Of a stretch of 64,000 bases of DNA, positions 52,601 through 62,301 are shown piece after piece. The notes beneath the pieces are model-generated. The model made no database searches. It saw only the letters and a program-made list of their open reading frames with translations, and had not been told where the DNA came from. The DNA is from Aromatoleum bremense. GTDB lineage: Bacteria > Pseudomonadota > Gammaproteobacteria > Burkholderiales > Rhodocyclaceae. Numbering within the stretch: position 1 is the stretch's first letter; each line of letters begins with the position of its first letter. The stretch is from positions 4,312,838-4,376,837 of the forward strand of contig NZ_CP059467.1 of assembly GCF_017894365.1 (NCBI RefSeq). Reading direction: 5' to 3'. Position numbers and translations under genes: made by a program.

Positions 52601-53098
52601 ATGAGCAACCCCATCGACCCTGCCTACGACCAGTCCGTATCCGCGATCCACAACCGACTGTTTTTCCGAATGTTTCAGGTTGGCGTTACGTTGGAACGGC
52701 GATCCACCAAGGAGATCGGCATTACCTCGGTCCAGTGGTCGGTACTTGGTGCACTTTCGCGTCCAAAGGTCGTTGAAGGGATGCTTTTTTCCGATCTCGC
52801 CGAGTATCTGGGTGTCAGCCGCCAAAACCTGGATGCCGTCCTGAAGCGCCTCGAACGGGACGACCAGGTCAAGCGGGTTGCCGATACCGTCGATCGCCGT
52901 GCGAAGCGCGTTGTTCTGACACCGACCGGGCGAGAATTCTGGAACAACATTCAACCCAAGATCTACGAGTTCTATCGACAGTCGATGGAGGAATTCCGGT
53001 TCGACGACAAGGTTGCCTTCGTTCATTACCTTAACCGGGTAAGGGACGGAATGGAGAAGGTCGACTTGTCAAAGGTCGGGTCGCCCTCCGATCTTTAG
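52601..53098 (+). CDS. MarR-family regulator, BadR-like by context
   Basis: The ~165-residue protein has a winged helix-turn-helix typical of MarR (SDLAEYLGVSRQNLDAVLKR, wing DTVDRRAKRVVLTPTGRE) between dimerisation helices. In R. palustris the MarR-type BadR controls the cyclohexanecarboxylate genes. This is the only regulator gene adjoining the bad cluster, so it is the best candidate to bind the divergent operator sites. Its ligand would be a pathway acyl-CoA or acid. The start MSNPIDP at 52601 places the upstream palindrome outside the gene; 52544 is an alternative. The next gene, ilvA, is 32 bp downstream. Confidence 0.82.
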   Translation: MSNPIDPAYDQSVSAIHNRLFFRMFQVGVTLERRSTKEIGITSVQWSVLGALSRPKVVEGMLFSDLAEYLGVSRQNLDAVLKRLERDDQVKRVADTVDRRAKRVVLTPTGREFWNNIQPKIYEFYRQSMEEFRFDDKVAFVHYLNRVRDGMEKVDLSKVGSPSDL

Positions 53099-53130
53099 CG
53101 TTTTTCTCCAGCCCTTTCGTCGTCCGCCCT

Positions 53131-54651
53131 ATGTCCCCCAGCCCTCCCGACTATCTGGAAAAGATTCTCAACGCCCAGGTCTACGATGTCGCCATCGAAT
53201 CGCCCCTGGACCTTGCCAAGAATCTTTCGGCCCGCATTTCCAATCGCGTCCTCCTGAAGCGCGAGGACATGCAACCGGTGTTCTCTTTCAAGATCCGCGG
53301 GGCTTACAACAAGATGGCCCACCTCTCGGCGGAAAAGAAGAGCCGCGGCGTAATCGCGGCCTCAGCCGGCAATCACGCTCAAGGGGTCGCGCTCGCGGCC
53401 CAGCAGATGGGCGTCCGTGCGGTCATCGTCATGCCGACCACGACGCCACCGATCAAGATCGAGGGCGTACGCAGTCGGGGCGGCGAGGTGGTGTTGTTCG
53501 GTGACTCATTCGATGAGGCCTACGCCCACGCCCTGGAACTGGAAGAGGCCGAGAAGCTAACCTTCGTCCATCCCTTCGACGATCCCGAAGTGATCGCGGG
53601 CCAAGGCACCATCGGCATGGAAATCCTCCGCCAGCACCCCAAACCCATTCACGCGGTTTTCTGTGCCATCGGCGGGGGCGGATTGATCGCCGGCGTCGGC
53701 GCCTACATCAAGCGCCTGCGTCCCGACGTGAAGATCATCGGTGTCGAAACCGTCGACGCAGACGCGATGGCCCGCTCCCTGAAAGCCGGCCGCCGCATCC
53801 GATTGGAGCAGGTCGGCCTGTTTGCCGATGGCACTGCGGTCAAGTACGTCGGCGAGGAAACCTTCCGCATCTGCCGCCAGGTCGTCGACGAAGTCGTCCT
53901 GGTCGACACCGACGCCATCTGCGCGGCGATCAAGGACGTCTTCGAGGACACCCGGTCCATCCTCGAACCTTCCGGCGCACTCGCCATCGCCGGCGCCAAG
54001 GCATATGCTGAAAAGCACCAGCTCAAGGACAGGACCCTGGTTGCCGTCGCCTCCGGCGCCAATACCAACTTCGACCGCCTCCGCTTCGTCGCGGAGCGCG
54101 CTGAGGTGGGCGAGCAGCGTGAGGCCATCCTAGCCGTCACCCTCCCCGAGAAGCCGGGCTCCTACAAGAAATTCGTTTCGGTGGTCGGCCAGCGCAGCAT
54201 CACCGAGTTCAACTACCGCTACAACCGAGCCTCCGAAGCCCATGTCTTTGTCGGCATACAGGTCGCCAACCGGCACGAATCCCTGAAGCTGATCGACCGA
54301 CTCCAAAAGCAAGGCTTTGCCACCGTTGACCTGACCGACGACGAGCTGGCCAAAATGCATATCCGCCACATGGTCGGCGGCCACGCCCCCAAGGTCGAGA
54401 ACGAAATTCTCTACCACTTCGAATTTCCAGAGCGCCCTGGCGCCCTGATGAACTTCCTCAACAAGATGAGTGCGAACTGGAACATCAGCCTCTTTCACTA
54501 CCGGAACCACGGCGCTGACTACGGACGCATCCTGGTTGGCATGCAAGTACCGCCCGAAGAGATGCTCAAGTTCCAGGACTTTCTAAAAAACCTGGGCTAC
54601 CGCTACTGGGAAGAATCCAGCAACCCTGCATACCAACTCTTCCTCGGGTAA
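53131..54651 (+). CDS. ilvA: Threonine ammonia-lyase, biosynthetic
   Basis: The 506-residue PLP enzyme has the catalytic Lys in FSFKIRGAYNKMAHL, the phosphate-binding loop CAIGGGGLIAGVGAYIKR and SAGNHAQGVALAAQQMG. Two regulatory ACT-like subdomains follow from about residue 330 (KFVSVVGQRSITEFNYRYN and the second repeat near EILYHFEFPERPGALMNFL). This matches the long, isoleucine-inhibited form that makes 2-oxobutanoate for isoleucine synthesis. It is a housekeeping-type gene and probably marks the right edge of the catabolic cluster, although it follows marR closely on the same strand. Confidence 0.95.
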   Translation: MSPSPPDYLEKILNAQVYDVAIESPLDLAKNLSARISNRVLLKREDMQPVFSFKIRGAYNKMAHLSAEKKSRGVIAASAGNHAQGVALAAQQMGVRAVIVMPTTTPPIKIEGVRSRGGEVVLFGDSFDEAYAHALELEEAEKLTFVHPFDDPEVIAGQGTIGMEILRQHPKPIHAVFCAIGGGGLIAGVGAYIKRLRPDVKIIGVETVDADAMARSLKAGRRIRLEQVGLFADGTAVKYVGEETFRICRQVVDEVVLVDTDAICAAIKDVFEDTRSILEPSGALAIAGAKAYAEKHQLKDRTLVAVASGANTNFDRLRFVAERAEVGEQREAILAVTLPEKPGSYKKFVSVVGQRSITEFNYRYNRASEAHVFVGIQVANRHESLKLIDRLQKQGFATVDLTDDELAKMHIRHMVGGHAPKVENEILYHFEFPERPGALMNFLNKMSANWNISLFHYRNHGADYGRILVGMQVPPEEMLKFQDFLKNLGYRYWEESSNPAYQLFLG

Positions 54652-54795
54652 TCCGAGGTCCCTGCGTCAACCAGTGGCCATCGCGCGATCCGCACAACCG
54701 GCTCGACCCGATCTCCCGCTGCAGCCGGCTCCCCATCACGGATTCATCGGGTACGTTCGGGCAAGACTGGCACCCCGCAGGCCTGCCAACCTCTC

Positions 54796-55563
54796 TCAAC
54801 GCGGCGCGAGCCGGATCGCCCCGTCTAGGCGGATCGTTTCGCCGTTGAGCATCACGTTCTCGACGATCTGGCGTGCCAGCTGCGCATATTCGGCCGGCTC
54901 TCCGAGGCGCGGCGGGAACGGCACCGTCTCACCGAGCGTTTTCTGCACATCAGGCGGCAAGCCCTGCATCATCGGCGTCAGGAACAGGCCCGGCGCGATC
55001 GTCACGACACGGATGCCGAAGCGGGCGAGTTCGCGTGCGATCGGCAGCGTCATCGACACGATGCCGCCTTTCGACGCGGCGTAGCCGGCCTGGCCGATCT
55101 GGCCGTCGTAGGCGGCGACCGATGCGGTGTTGATGATGACGCCGCGCTCGCCACCGGCATTCGCTTCGCCCTTCGACATCGCTTCGGAGGCGATGCGGAT
55201 CATGTTGAAGGTGCCGACGAGGTTCACGTTCACGATGCGGCTGAAGACGTCCAGTGGATGCGGGCCGTCCTTACCCAGGACCTTGGCTGCCGTGCCGATG
55301 CCGGCACAGCTAACCAGCCCGTTGAGGGTGCCGAAACGCTTCAGTGCAACTTCGACACAGCCGCGCGCATCGGCTTCGAAAGCGACATCCGTGCGATGGA
55401 AGGCCGCACGGCTGCCGAACTCGTCGGCGAGCTTCTCGCCGGCGGCGGTGTTCAGATCCGCGATGACAACGTTCGCACCTGCTGCGTGGAAGGCTCGTGC
55501 GGTGGCTTCGCCCAGTCCCGACGCGCCGCCGGTGATGATGAAGGTGCTGTTTTCGAATTTCAT
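54796..55563 (-). CDS. SDR 3-hydroxyacyl-CoA dehydrogenase, HSD10/FadB2-like
   Basis: The 255-residue SDR has the NAD site [40 protein letters not shown] as the Ser/Tyr active region and Lys in [11 protein letters not shown]. The C-terminal [17 protein letters not shown] fits type 2 3-hydroxyacyl-CoA dehydrogenases, which oxidise short and branched 3-hydroxyacyl-CoAs. It lies 10 bp after a thiolase gene, so the pair would perform the last two beta-oxidation steps. The substrate is unresolved. The operon is convergent with ilvA. Confidence 0.88.
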   Translation of the reverse strand: MKFENSTFIITGGASGLGEATARAFHAAGANVVIADLNTAAGEKLADEFGSRAAFHRTDVAFEADARGCVEVALKRFGTLNGLVSCAGIGTAAKVLGKDGPHPLDVFSRIVNVNLVGTFNMIRIASEAMSKGEANAGGERGVIINTASVAAYDGQIGQAGYAASKGGIVSMTLPIARELARFGIRVVTIAPGLFLTPMMQGLPPDVQKTLGETVPFPPRLGEPAEYAQLARQIVENVMLNGETIRLDGAIRLAPR

Positions 55564-55573
55564 GTCTGGGGCC

Positions 55574-56827
55574 TCACGTCACGTTCTCGACGATGATCGC
55601 CACGCCCTGCCCGCCACCCGCACAGGCCGAGGACACGCCGTACTGCAGCCCCGCTTCCTGCAACTCGCGTGCGACGGTGGTCGTCAGGCGCACGCCGGAC
55701 GCGCCGAGCGGATGGCCGATCGCGATCGCGCCGCCATGCACATTGCTCTTATCGCGGTCGAGTCCGAGCTCCTTCTCGCAGGCGAGGTACTGCGCGCCGA
55801 ACGCCTCGTTGATCTCGATACGGCCCAGGTCTCCCACAGTCAGGCCGGCGATCTGCGTTGCAGCGCGGATGGCCGGCGCCGGCCCGATGCCCATGATTTC
55901 GGGCGGAACTGCGACCACAGCGCCTGCCACGATCCGCGCCAGCGGCTTCACGCCGTTCGCCCGCACCCAGTCGCCGTCGGCGACGATAAGCGCCGCAGCA
56001 CCGTCGACGATCGCGGAGCTGTTGCCGCCCGTCTGCACGCCACCGAAGGCGGGTTTGAGCTTCTGCAGAGCCTCGTAGGACGTCTGGCGCACGTGGCCGT
56101 CGCGCTCGAAACTTTCGGCGCGGTCGGCGAGCTTCAGCGAACGGGCGTTGTAGCCGTCGAGCTCCCACTTGGCATTGACCACGGGCGTCACCTCGCCCGC
56201 GAACCATCCCGATTGCCAGGACTCGACTGCACGCGCGAAGCTCTGTGCAGCGAAGCGGTCGACCTCTTCACGCGAGATGCCGTATTGCCGGGCGAGGTTT
56301 TCCGCAGTGTCGCCCATGCTGGTACTGGATGCGGTGTCCTTGGTCGCTTCCCACAGGAAGTCACGGAAGTCGAGCTGGCCCATGCGGAAGCCCGCACGGT
56401 GCGTGTAGGCAGCGATCGGGTTGCGCGACATCGACTCGGTGCCCACGCACAACGCCACCTTCGCCTTGCCCAGCGCGATCTGGTCGGCAGCGGCGATGAT
56501 GGTCTCGAAACCGGTACCGCACAGGCGCTGCACGAGCAACGCCGGAACGGAGGGATTCACGCCCGAATACAGGCCGATGTGACGCGGCAAGTAATAGGTG
56601 TCGAAGCTCGCCTGTGCCACGTTGCCGCCGACGATCGCGTCAACCTCGCGGGCCGGAACGCCGCTCCTTTCGAACAGCGCGCGCGCAGCAAAAATACCGA
56701 GATCGGTCGGCGACACGTCGCGCAACACGCTGTTGTAGTCGGCGAACGGGGTGCGCTGGCCGGCGACGAGCCAGATGTCGTCGTAGGTGCTGGCTATCGC
56801 TTTCTGGACTGATTCTTCGTATGCCAT
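55574..56827 (-). CDS. Acetyl-CoA acetyltransferase / thiolase
   Basis: The ~417-residue thiolase has nucleophilic Cys in [16 protein letters not shown], His in [17 protein letters not shown] and Cys in [17 protein letters not shown]. The start MAYEESVQ at 56827 follows AAGGAG at ideal spacing; a longer frame lacks one. It is the first gene of a two-gene operon with the HSD10-like dehydrogenase and would cleave the 3-oxoacyl-CoA product. The operon runs divergently from a two-component system that may control it. Confidence 0.9.
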   Translation of the reverse strand: MAYEESVQKAIASTYDDIWLVAGQRTPFADYNSVLRDVSPTDLGIFAARALFERSGVPAREVDAIVGGNVAQASFDTYYLPRHIGLYSGVNPSVPALLVQRLCGTGFETIIAAADQIALGKAKVALCVGTESMSRNPIAAYTHRAGFRMGQLDFRDFLWEATKDTASSTSMGDTAENLARQYGISREEVDRFAAQSFARAVESWQSGWFAGEVTPVVNAKWELDGYNARSLKLADRAESFERDGHVRQTSYEALQKLKPAFGGVQTGGNSSAIVDGAAALIVADGDWVRANGVKPLARIVAGAVVAVPPEIMGIGPAPAIRAATQIAGLTVGDLGRIEINEAFGAQYLACEKELGLDRDKSNVHGGAIAIGHPLGASGVRLTTTVARELQEAGLQYGVSSACAGGGQGVAIIVENVT

Positions 56828-57153
56828 CAGAACTCCTTTCGGGGTGGGGGCGCATGGAGCCACGGACGGTGACTCAGCTTGGAGCCGAGTCTAGGGACGC
56901 CGCCGCACGCACACATCGGGAGAGATTCCCTATGGATCTAAAGTGATTCCGTAGTGCGCCGCACAATAACGAATCCTGTTACACGGCGAACATTTCGGGC
57001 GATGTGCCAGCCACCAGCACTGGGAAGGACCCAGAGCGGTGCATATGGCATTATTGCGCCGCAATATCCACATGGGAGGCACATTTGCTGAGGACACTGT
57101 CGCCGGCCCGCTGGCTTATCATCGGAAGGGTGAGTCCCGCCAAGCGATCAGAC
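56828..57153. other. Divergent intergenic region between thiolase and sensor kinase
   Basis: About 325 bp without a firm gene. It should contain the thiolase-operon promoter (minus) and the kinase promoter (plus). The GGGAGAGATTCCC inverted sequence near 56919-56931 is a possible response-regulator site. Confidence 0.4.
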
Positions 57154-58809
57154 ATGCCAGCCGACAAGCGAGCCCCCGCACCACCAGCGCGGGAGGGCTA
57201 CACGTTTCCCTACGAGGAGCTCTACAACAACACCATCGTCGGCATCTGCTTCCTCAAGGACCGGCACATCATCTGGGCCAATCCGCGCATGGCCGAGATG
57301 CTCGGTTACGCCCCCGGCGAACTGGATGACCACGACGTGCGGATCATCTACGCCAGCGAGGAGGAATACGATCGCGTCGGCAGGCTTTACCCGGAAATGG
57401 CGCGCGACCAAGGTTACATCCATGAACGCCAGCTCATTCGCCGCAATGGCGAGGTGTTCTGGTGCCTGCTCTCCGGGCGTCTGACCGACCCCACCGATCC
57501 GGGCTCGCCGTCGGTGTGGGTACTGCAGGACGTCAGCGACCGCCGGCTGGCAGAAGAACAGTTGCGCCGCACCAACCTGCAGCTCGAACAGATGGTCGAG
57601 CGCCGCACCCGCTCATTGCAGCACACCAACGAAGCGCTGCGCGCCGAGGTCGAACGGCGCCGCGCGGCCCAGCAGGCCGCGACTGAGAGCCGCGAAAAAT
57701 ACCGATCGCTGTTCCGTAACCTCCCGCTCGGAGTGCTGGTCCTCGACGCCAACGGGACGGTCGTGGAGTGTAACCGCTCGCTGCTGTCCTACCTCGGCGC
57801 ACGGACCGCGAAAGACATGCCGCGGCTGCTGGAAGACCCGACGCGCGCGTTCCGCGACGGGCAACCCACGTCGCTCGCGGCGCTGCTGCGCGACGAACTT
57901 TCCCCCGAACAGTGCCGCGTGGCCGACTTCGAATTTGGCTGGGTCACGCGGGACGGCGGGCGGCGCGACTTCACGGTGATCTCCGCGCCGCGCAGCAGCG
58001 CAGTCACCTTCACCTTCAACGACGTCACGCAGCAACGCCTCGCGATGGAACGCGAACGCCAGCAGCGCGACGCCCTGACCCACGCCTCGCGCCTGTCGCT
58101 GGTCGGGCAAATGGCCTCGGCCCTCGCCCATGAACTCGGCCAGCCGCTCAACGCCTGCCAGAGCTACCTGGCCGGGCTCTCGCTACGCCTCAAGCAGGGC
58201 GACGCGGACCTGAAAAGCATCACGCACGCGGTCGCCAAGATCGGCATGCACCTCGCGCAGGCGACGGAGATCATGCGCAACGTGCGCGGCTTCGTCTCCC
58301 GCCGGCCGGCCAACTTCACTCACACCGACCTGACGGACCTGATCCGCCGGACGATCACGCTCATGGAGGCGCAGCTCCGCACGGCCGGCGTGCGCCCGCT
58401 TGTCACCGCCGCAGACCGCCTGCCGCAGGTGTCCTGCACACCGGTCGAAATCCAGCAGGTCTTCGTCAACCTGATGCTCAACGCGCTCGACGCAATGCAC
58501 GACGTGCCGGCCGACCGGCGACGGCTCGAAATCCGCCTGGCCCCGACAAAGGACGGGATGCTCGCAGTCACGGTCAGCGACAGCGGGCCCGGCGTCCCCC
58601 CCGCAGTGGCCGATCGCCTGTTCGAGCCCTACTTCACGACCAAACCAGCGGGACTGGGGATGGGGCTGATGATCTGTCGCAACATCGTCGAATCGCACGG
58701 CGGATCGATCGAGCTTTTGCCCTCGGGCGGTGCGGGCGGTGCGGGCGGTGCGGGCGGTGCGGGCGGTGCGGGCGGTGCCTTCCGATTCACGCTGCGCATC
58801 GCGGACTGA
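57154..58809 (+). CDS. PAS-domain sensor histidine kinase
   Basis: The ~551-residue soluble kinase has no membrane segment. PAS 1 spans about residues 25-135 (GICFLKDRHIIWANPRMAEM ... WVLQDVSDRRLAEE). A coiled coil (LEQMVERRTRSLQHTNEALR) precedes PAS 2 (LGVLVLDANGTVVECNRSLL). The HisKA phospho-acceptor is in ALAHELGQPLNACQSYL. The ATPase boxes are NLMLNALDAM, VSDSGPGVPP, FEPYFTTK and GLGMGLMICRNIVESHGGS. Near the C-terminus six in-frame Gly-Gly-Ala units interrupt the last strands. The cognate FixJ-type regulator starts 3 bp downstream but is split by an IS, so signalling through it is probably lost. Start at 57154 is tentative; the frame extends to 57004. Confidence 0.88.
   Translation: MPADKRAPAPPAREGYTFPYEELYNNTIVGICFLKDRHIIWANPRMAEMLGYAPGELDDHDVRIIYASEEEYDRVGRLYPEMARDQGYIHERQLIRRNGEVFWCLLSGRLTDPTDPGSPSVWVLQDVSDRRLAEEQLRRTNLQLEQMVERRTRSLQHTNEALRAEVERRRAAQQAATESREKYRSLFRNLPLGVLVLDANGTVVECNRSLLSYLGARTAKDMPRLLEDPTRAFRDGQPTSLAALLRDELSPEQCRVADFEFGWVTRDGGRRDFTVISAPRSSAVTFTFNDVTQQRLAMERERQQRDALTHASRLSLVGQMASALAHELGQPLNACQSYLAGLSLRLKQGDADLKSITHAVAKIGMHLAQATEIMRNVRGFVSRRPANFTHTDLTDLIRRTITLMEAQLRTAGVRPLVTAADRLPQVSCTPVEIQQVFVNLMLNALDAMHDVPADRRRLEIRLAPTKDGMLAVTVSDSGPGVPPAVADRLFEPYFTTKPAGLGMGLMICRNIVESHGGSIELLPSGGAGGAGGAGGAGGAGGAFRFTLRIAD
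58725..58778 (+). repeat. Six perfect tandem copies of a 9-bp unit
   Basis: The unit GGGCGGTGC is repeated six times without error inside the kinase gene and encodes six Gly-Gly-Ala triplets, close to the C-terminus after GGSIELLPS. Units of 9 bp keep the frame when the copy number changes, so allele length can vary by slippage. Confidence 0.95.
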
Positions 58810-58917
58810 CCCATGGACACCTCAACCGTTCAGGTCTTCCTTGTCGATGACGAACCAGATGTCCTCGAAGGGCTCGTCTGGCTGCTCGACTCGATCAAGG
58901 TCCCCTCGCGCGTATTC

Positions 58918-60537
58918 AGTCGGCCCTGCAAAATTCACCCGCCGGCCCCGGTTGCGACGGCATTCGAACCGTGGGGTGCAGGGCAGGTCCGCGTGAGCGA
59001 ACGGTGAAGAACGAGCGCCAGTAGCGACAGCAATAGTGGACGCAAAAAAAGCGCCTTCAGCCCCAGGCGGAGCATTGCCCGCAGCAACCACCGCAGGTTG
59101 TACCCTGCAGCGCAGAGCACAGTATGCAATGCATCACCGAGTGAGCCCTGCAGCCAACATCTGTCCATTCGATGATCGGACTTCAGATGCCCAATCGCGG
59201 GTTCCACTGCCTGGCGCCGCTTGAGCCATCGGCGTTGCTGTTGTGTCAGTGACTTGTACTTGCCACGGTGAATGATCTGCACCCTCGGGTTGTCTGCATC
59301 CACGCCGCGATAGCCCAGATCGACGATCACCTGTTTCGGCGCCTTACCGGTCCCCTCCAGCAAGATCGCGGTTTGCTCCAGCTGCTGATTGAGCACATGG
59401 CCGTCATAGGGGTTACCTGGGAAAGTTCGCGCGCCCACCATCAGGCCACTCTTGTGCGTGACGGCAATGCTGGCCTTGACCCCAAACTCGTAGGGCTTAC
59501 GCGCTTTTCCCTTGCCGATACACTCGACCTCCGGCGCGTGCAGCGCGTAGAGCTTGTTCTTGTCCTTGGGCTGTTGCGTGCGGATGCGCTCGGCACGCGC
59601 CATCAGGGTGGTCAGGCGGGTGATCGAGGCGCCCGATTGTGCCGTTGCCGTGGTGAGTTTGCGTTTGATCTCGCGCAGGACGATGCCAAGGATCGTGCGT
59701 TGCCGTTTGACGGTGCGTCGAAGGCGTTTGAACTGTTTGGCATGGGCGTAGCCGCCGGCCTTGCGTCGGAGCTCACGGCCTTCCTTGATGAAGGTCTGCT
59801 TCAGTGCGATGCCTGCCGACTTGGCCGCTTGCACGACTTTCGCCCGGGCAATCTCCAGCAACCGGCTATCGACCGGATGGGCGATGGCCTTCTCCTGCAC
59901 GGTGCTGTCGACGATGACCCGTTCAAATTCAACCGGGCGTACCGCCTTTGTCGCCACGGCCGTGTCAATCGTGGCCTTGAGCAATTCTTCGACGCCGGCT
60001 TCGCCAATCGCCGTCCGAAACCGTCCAATCTGGGTGGCATCGCAAGGTAGCGTTGGCGTGTAGTAGTCCAGGCCGCTGAAAAATTGCCACACGACATTCT
60101 CCGACCACCGAACCACGAGTTCTTCATCGCTGAGATTGAACGCGTGCTTGAGGTAAAGCAGCGCAGCCATGAGCCGAATCGGTAGCCGCGGCCGGCCCGC
60201 CATGCTCACGCTGCTCCCCGCGATCTCGAGCGTCGTTCCGAACAGATCGGTGCCTTCGATGACCTGTCCTTCGCGGTGCTTACGGGCGAACGCCGGGGCC
60301 AAGGCCGCTTCGATCTGCGTCCAGGGTATGCGTGACGCCAACACCACCAACGGGTGCCGAAGATCAATCATCTGGTCGAGTCGGGATCGGAAAAAATCGT
60401 CGGTTGCCATCTGCACGGAGCCCCATTTCCCTGAGGTTTCAATCACCTGTATTTTACTTTCTGAGGGAAATCGTGGGGCTACTTTCTGACGGAATCCCAG
60501 TATTCATGCGGGCTGTGAGGGTTTTGCAGGGCCGACT
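58918..60537 (-). mobile_element. IS5-family insertion sequence in the response-regulator gene
   Basis: The 1,620-bp element has perfect 16-bp terminal inverted repeats AGTCGGCCCTGCAAAA and a 4-bp target duplication ATTC (58914-58917 and 60538-60541). It carries one intact transposase gene on the minus strand. The clean duplication and intact gene point to a recent insertion. Confidence 0.93.
58935..60410 (-). CDS. IS5-family DDE transposase
   Basis: The ~491-residue transposase has an N-terminal DUF772 region (RPRLPIRLMAALLYLKHAFN, then FSGLDYY). The DDE acids are in FERVIVDSTVQEKAIAHPVD, VIVDLGYRGVDADNP and RRQAVEPAIGHLKSDHRMDR. The start MATDDFF at 60410 fits the family; an upstream frame to 60446 is inside the IS leader. 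No frameshift is seen. It differs clearly from the other two IS5-like transposases in the window. Confidence 0.92.
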   Translation of the reverse strand: MATDDFFRSRLDQMIDLRHPLVVLASRIPWTQIEAALAPAFARKHREGQVIEGTDLFGTTLEIAGSSVSMAGRPRLPIRLMAALLYLKHAFNLSDEELVVRWSENVVWQFFSGLDYYTPTLPCDATQIGRFRTAIGEAGVEELLKATIDTAVATKAVRPVEFERVIVDSTVQEKAIAHPVDSRLLEIARAKVVQAAKSAGIALKQTFIKEGRELRRKAGGYAHAKQFKRLRRTVKRQRTILGIVLREIKRKLTTATAQSGASITRLTTLMARAERIRTQQPKDKNKLYALHAPEVECIGKGKARKPYEFGVKASIAVTHKSGLMVGARTFPGNPYDGHVLNQQLEQTAILLEGTGKAPKQVIVDLGYRGVDADNPRVQIIHRGKYKSLTQQQRRWLKRRQAVEPAIGHLKSDHRMDRCWLQGSLGDALHTVLCAAGYNLRWLLRAMLRLGLKALFLRPLLLSLLALVLHRSLTRTCPAPHGSNAVATGAGG

Positions 60538-61078
60538 ATTCACGTCCGGCGAAGCATTCCTCCGGGCGGTTGCCCACGCACACGGCCCCGTATGCGCAGT
60601 GCTCGACCTGCGCATGCCCGGCATGAGCGGCCTCGAACTGCAGAAGAAGCTCGTCGACCTCGGCCGCGACATTCCACTGTTTTTCCTCACCGCCCACGGC
60701 GACGTCCCCGCCGCCGTCAACGCGATGCAGATGGGTGCGGTGACCTTCCTGCAGAAGCCGTTCAACGCGCAGGAATTTCTCGACGCGATCAACCGTATTC
60801 TGCGCCAAGCCGCGGACGACTACGCCGACCGTCAACGCAAGGCGCAATTCAGGCAACGGCTCGCAAGACTCTCCGCGCGAGAAATAGAGATCCTGGAGGC
60901 CATCACCAAGGGTTTTACCAGCAAAGAAATCGCGCGGATTTATGCCATCAGCCCCAAGACGGTGGACGTTCACCGTGCCAACGTCTTGCGCAAAATGGAT
61001 GTCGCGAACGCAGCCGAACTGCAGCGACTGGTCAGCGACTTTGGCGTCCCGTCGGGGACGAAAAAAGCGGGACCTTGA

Positions 61079-61255
61079 GCGCCGTGCCCTGAGGATGCGA
61101 TTGAGCGCTGGGCAAACAAGTCGCTGGCCACTTCCGTGACGGCGATATCCGACGCCCTCAAGGGCTAGGTCATCCGTCACGAATCGCACGTCGTCGGTTC
61201 CGCTCGGCAAGCCGTCGCCCTCGCCTCCACTGGACTTGGGAGTCCAGGCAACTAG
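61079..61255. other. Intergenic between convergent genes, small hairpin
   Basis: CTGGACT and AGTCCAG (61230-61247) form a 7-bp stem with a 4-nt loop but no T-run follows. It may weakly separate the convergent response-regulator and GTPase genes. No gene is seen. Confidence 0.35.
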
Positions 61256-62299
61256 CTAGCCCTTTGACGCCGATTCTGAAATCACTTCGCAACGGCGCAG
61301 CCCTGCTTTGATCCATCCCGGATCAATCGCTTGTCCAATGAACACTAGCAATGTGTGCCGCGGCTCAAAAGCGCGCCAGATAGTGCCGCCAGTAATCTGG
61401 AGGAGATTCTGCACGCCCTGAACAACGAGACGCGGTCGTTGATGTTCTGCCCAGACGATGCCCTTGTAACGCCACAGCCGAGAACCATAACGTTGCTGGG
61501 CCATGTCAAAGAATACGTTCAGACGTTCCAGGTCGAGCGGGACGTTGGACTCGAAGATGCACGACACGATATCGTTGGTGTGGCGGGGCGCCACTGGCCG
61601 AAAGCTCAAATCCGCAGCAGGTCTACGGCCTTTGAGCTGCTTCAGTTCCTCTGGGGGCACGTAGTCAAAACTGTATCCGTGCGCATCGAATAGCAGATTC
61701 AGCACGTCGGCAACGGGCGCGTTGTGTAAATCGACCGAGAGCAGTTCCGCTCGCGGGTTCATCTCCGCCAGGCGCCCACTGATAGCCTCGAGCTGCGACG
61801 GCGTGGCAAGATCGCATTTGGTCAGTAACAGGCGATCGGCATAGGCCACCTGCGCTCGATTTTCGATCTTGTCGAGTTGCGAGAACGCATGCACACTGTC
61901 GATCAGCGTGACAACGCCGTCAAGGTGAAATCGCGTCAGGATCGCCGTTTCGGCGAGGAAGGTCTGAATGATCGGCCCCGGGTCGGCAATACCTGTCGTT
62001 TCGATAAGAACACGATCAAAGACAAATCCTTGAATCTCGCTACTCTCGCTGAGCGTGTTGAGTGCGCGTGCAAGGTCACCGCGCACGGTACAGCACAAGC
62101 AGCCGTTGACAAGTTGGATGACGGTCTCGTCGCCTTCAGTCACAAGAAACTCGGCATCGACGCCGACCGCGCCGAACTCGTTTTCAATCACCGCGACACG
62201 CTGACCGTGCAACTCTCGCAGGATGCGGTTAACCAGCGTCGTCTTCCCGCTGCCGAGAAAGCCGGTGATTACTGTAACGGGAGTCGTGATATGCGTCAT
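61256..62299 (-). CDS. CobW/COG0523-family GTPase (metal chaperone type)
   Basis: The ~347-residue G3E GTPase has Walker A in VITGFLGSGKTTLVNRIL, the metal-binding CxCC motif in NGCLCCTVRGDLA, Walker B-like DRVLIETTGIADPGPI and the specificity region LLTKCDLA. A C-terminal CobW_C domain follows (SRLWRYKGIVWAEHQRPRLV). COG0523 proteins deliver zinc, cobalt or other metals to target enzymes. The start MTHITTPV at 62299 matches the family. An IS5-like element is inserted 2 bp upstream, so the native ribosome binding site has been replaced by IS sequence (AGAGG, 5 nt before the codon). Confidence 0.9.
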   Translation of the reverse strand: MTHITTPVTVITGFLGSGKTTLVNRILRELHGQRVAVIENEFGAVGVDAEFLVTEGDETVIQLVNGCLCCTVRGDLARALNTLSESSEIQGFVFDRVLIETTGIADPGPIIQTFLAETAILTRFHLDGVVTLIDSVHAFSQLDKIENRAQVAYADRLLLTKCDLATPSQLEAISGRLAEMNPRAELLSVDLHNAPVADVLNLLFDAHGYSFDYVPPEELKQLKGRRPAADLSFRPVAPRHTNDIVSCIFESNVPLDLERLNVFFDMAQQRYGSRLWRYKGIVWAEHQRPRLVVQGVQNLLQITGGTIWRAFEPRHTLLVFIGQAIDPGWIKAGLRRCEVISESASKG

Positions 62300-62301
62300 T
62301 T

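Larger units (their letters stand above)
58813..61078 (+). pseudogene. FixJ-family response regulator, split by an IS
   Basis: The first 35 codons (MDTSTVQVFLVDDEPDVLEG ... VPSRVF) hold the acidic pair of the receiver. The remainder resumes after the IS as TSGEAFLRAVAHAHGPVCAV with the phospho-acceptor Asp in VLDLRMPGMSGLE, Thr in FFLTAHGD, Lys in FLQKPFNA and a C-terminal LuxR-type helix-turn-helix (FTSKEIARIYAISPKTVDVH). Removing the IS and one ATTC duplication gives a continuous ~213-codon frame, normal for FixJ proteins. An ATG at the IS edge (60505) is in frame with the right part and could produce a receiver lacking its acidic pocket but with an intact DNA-binding domain. Confidence 0.92.
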
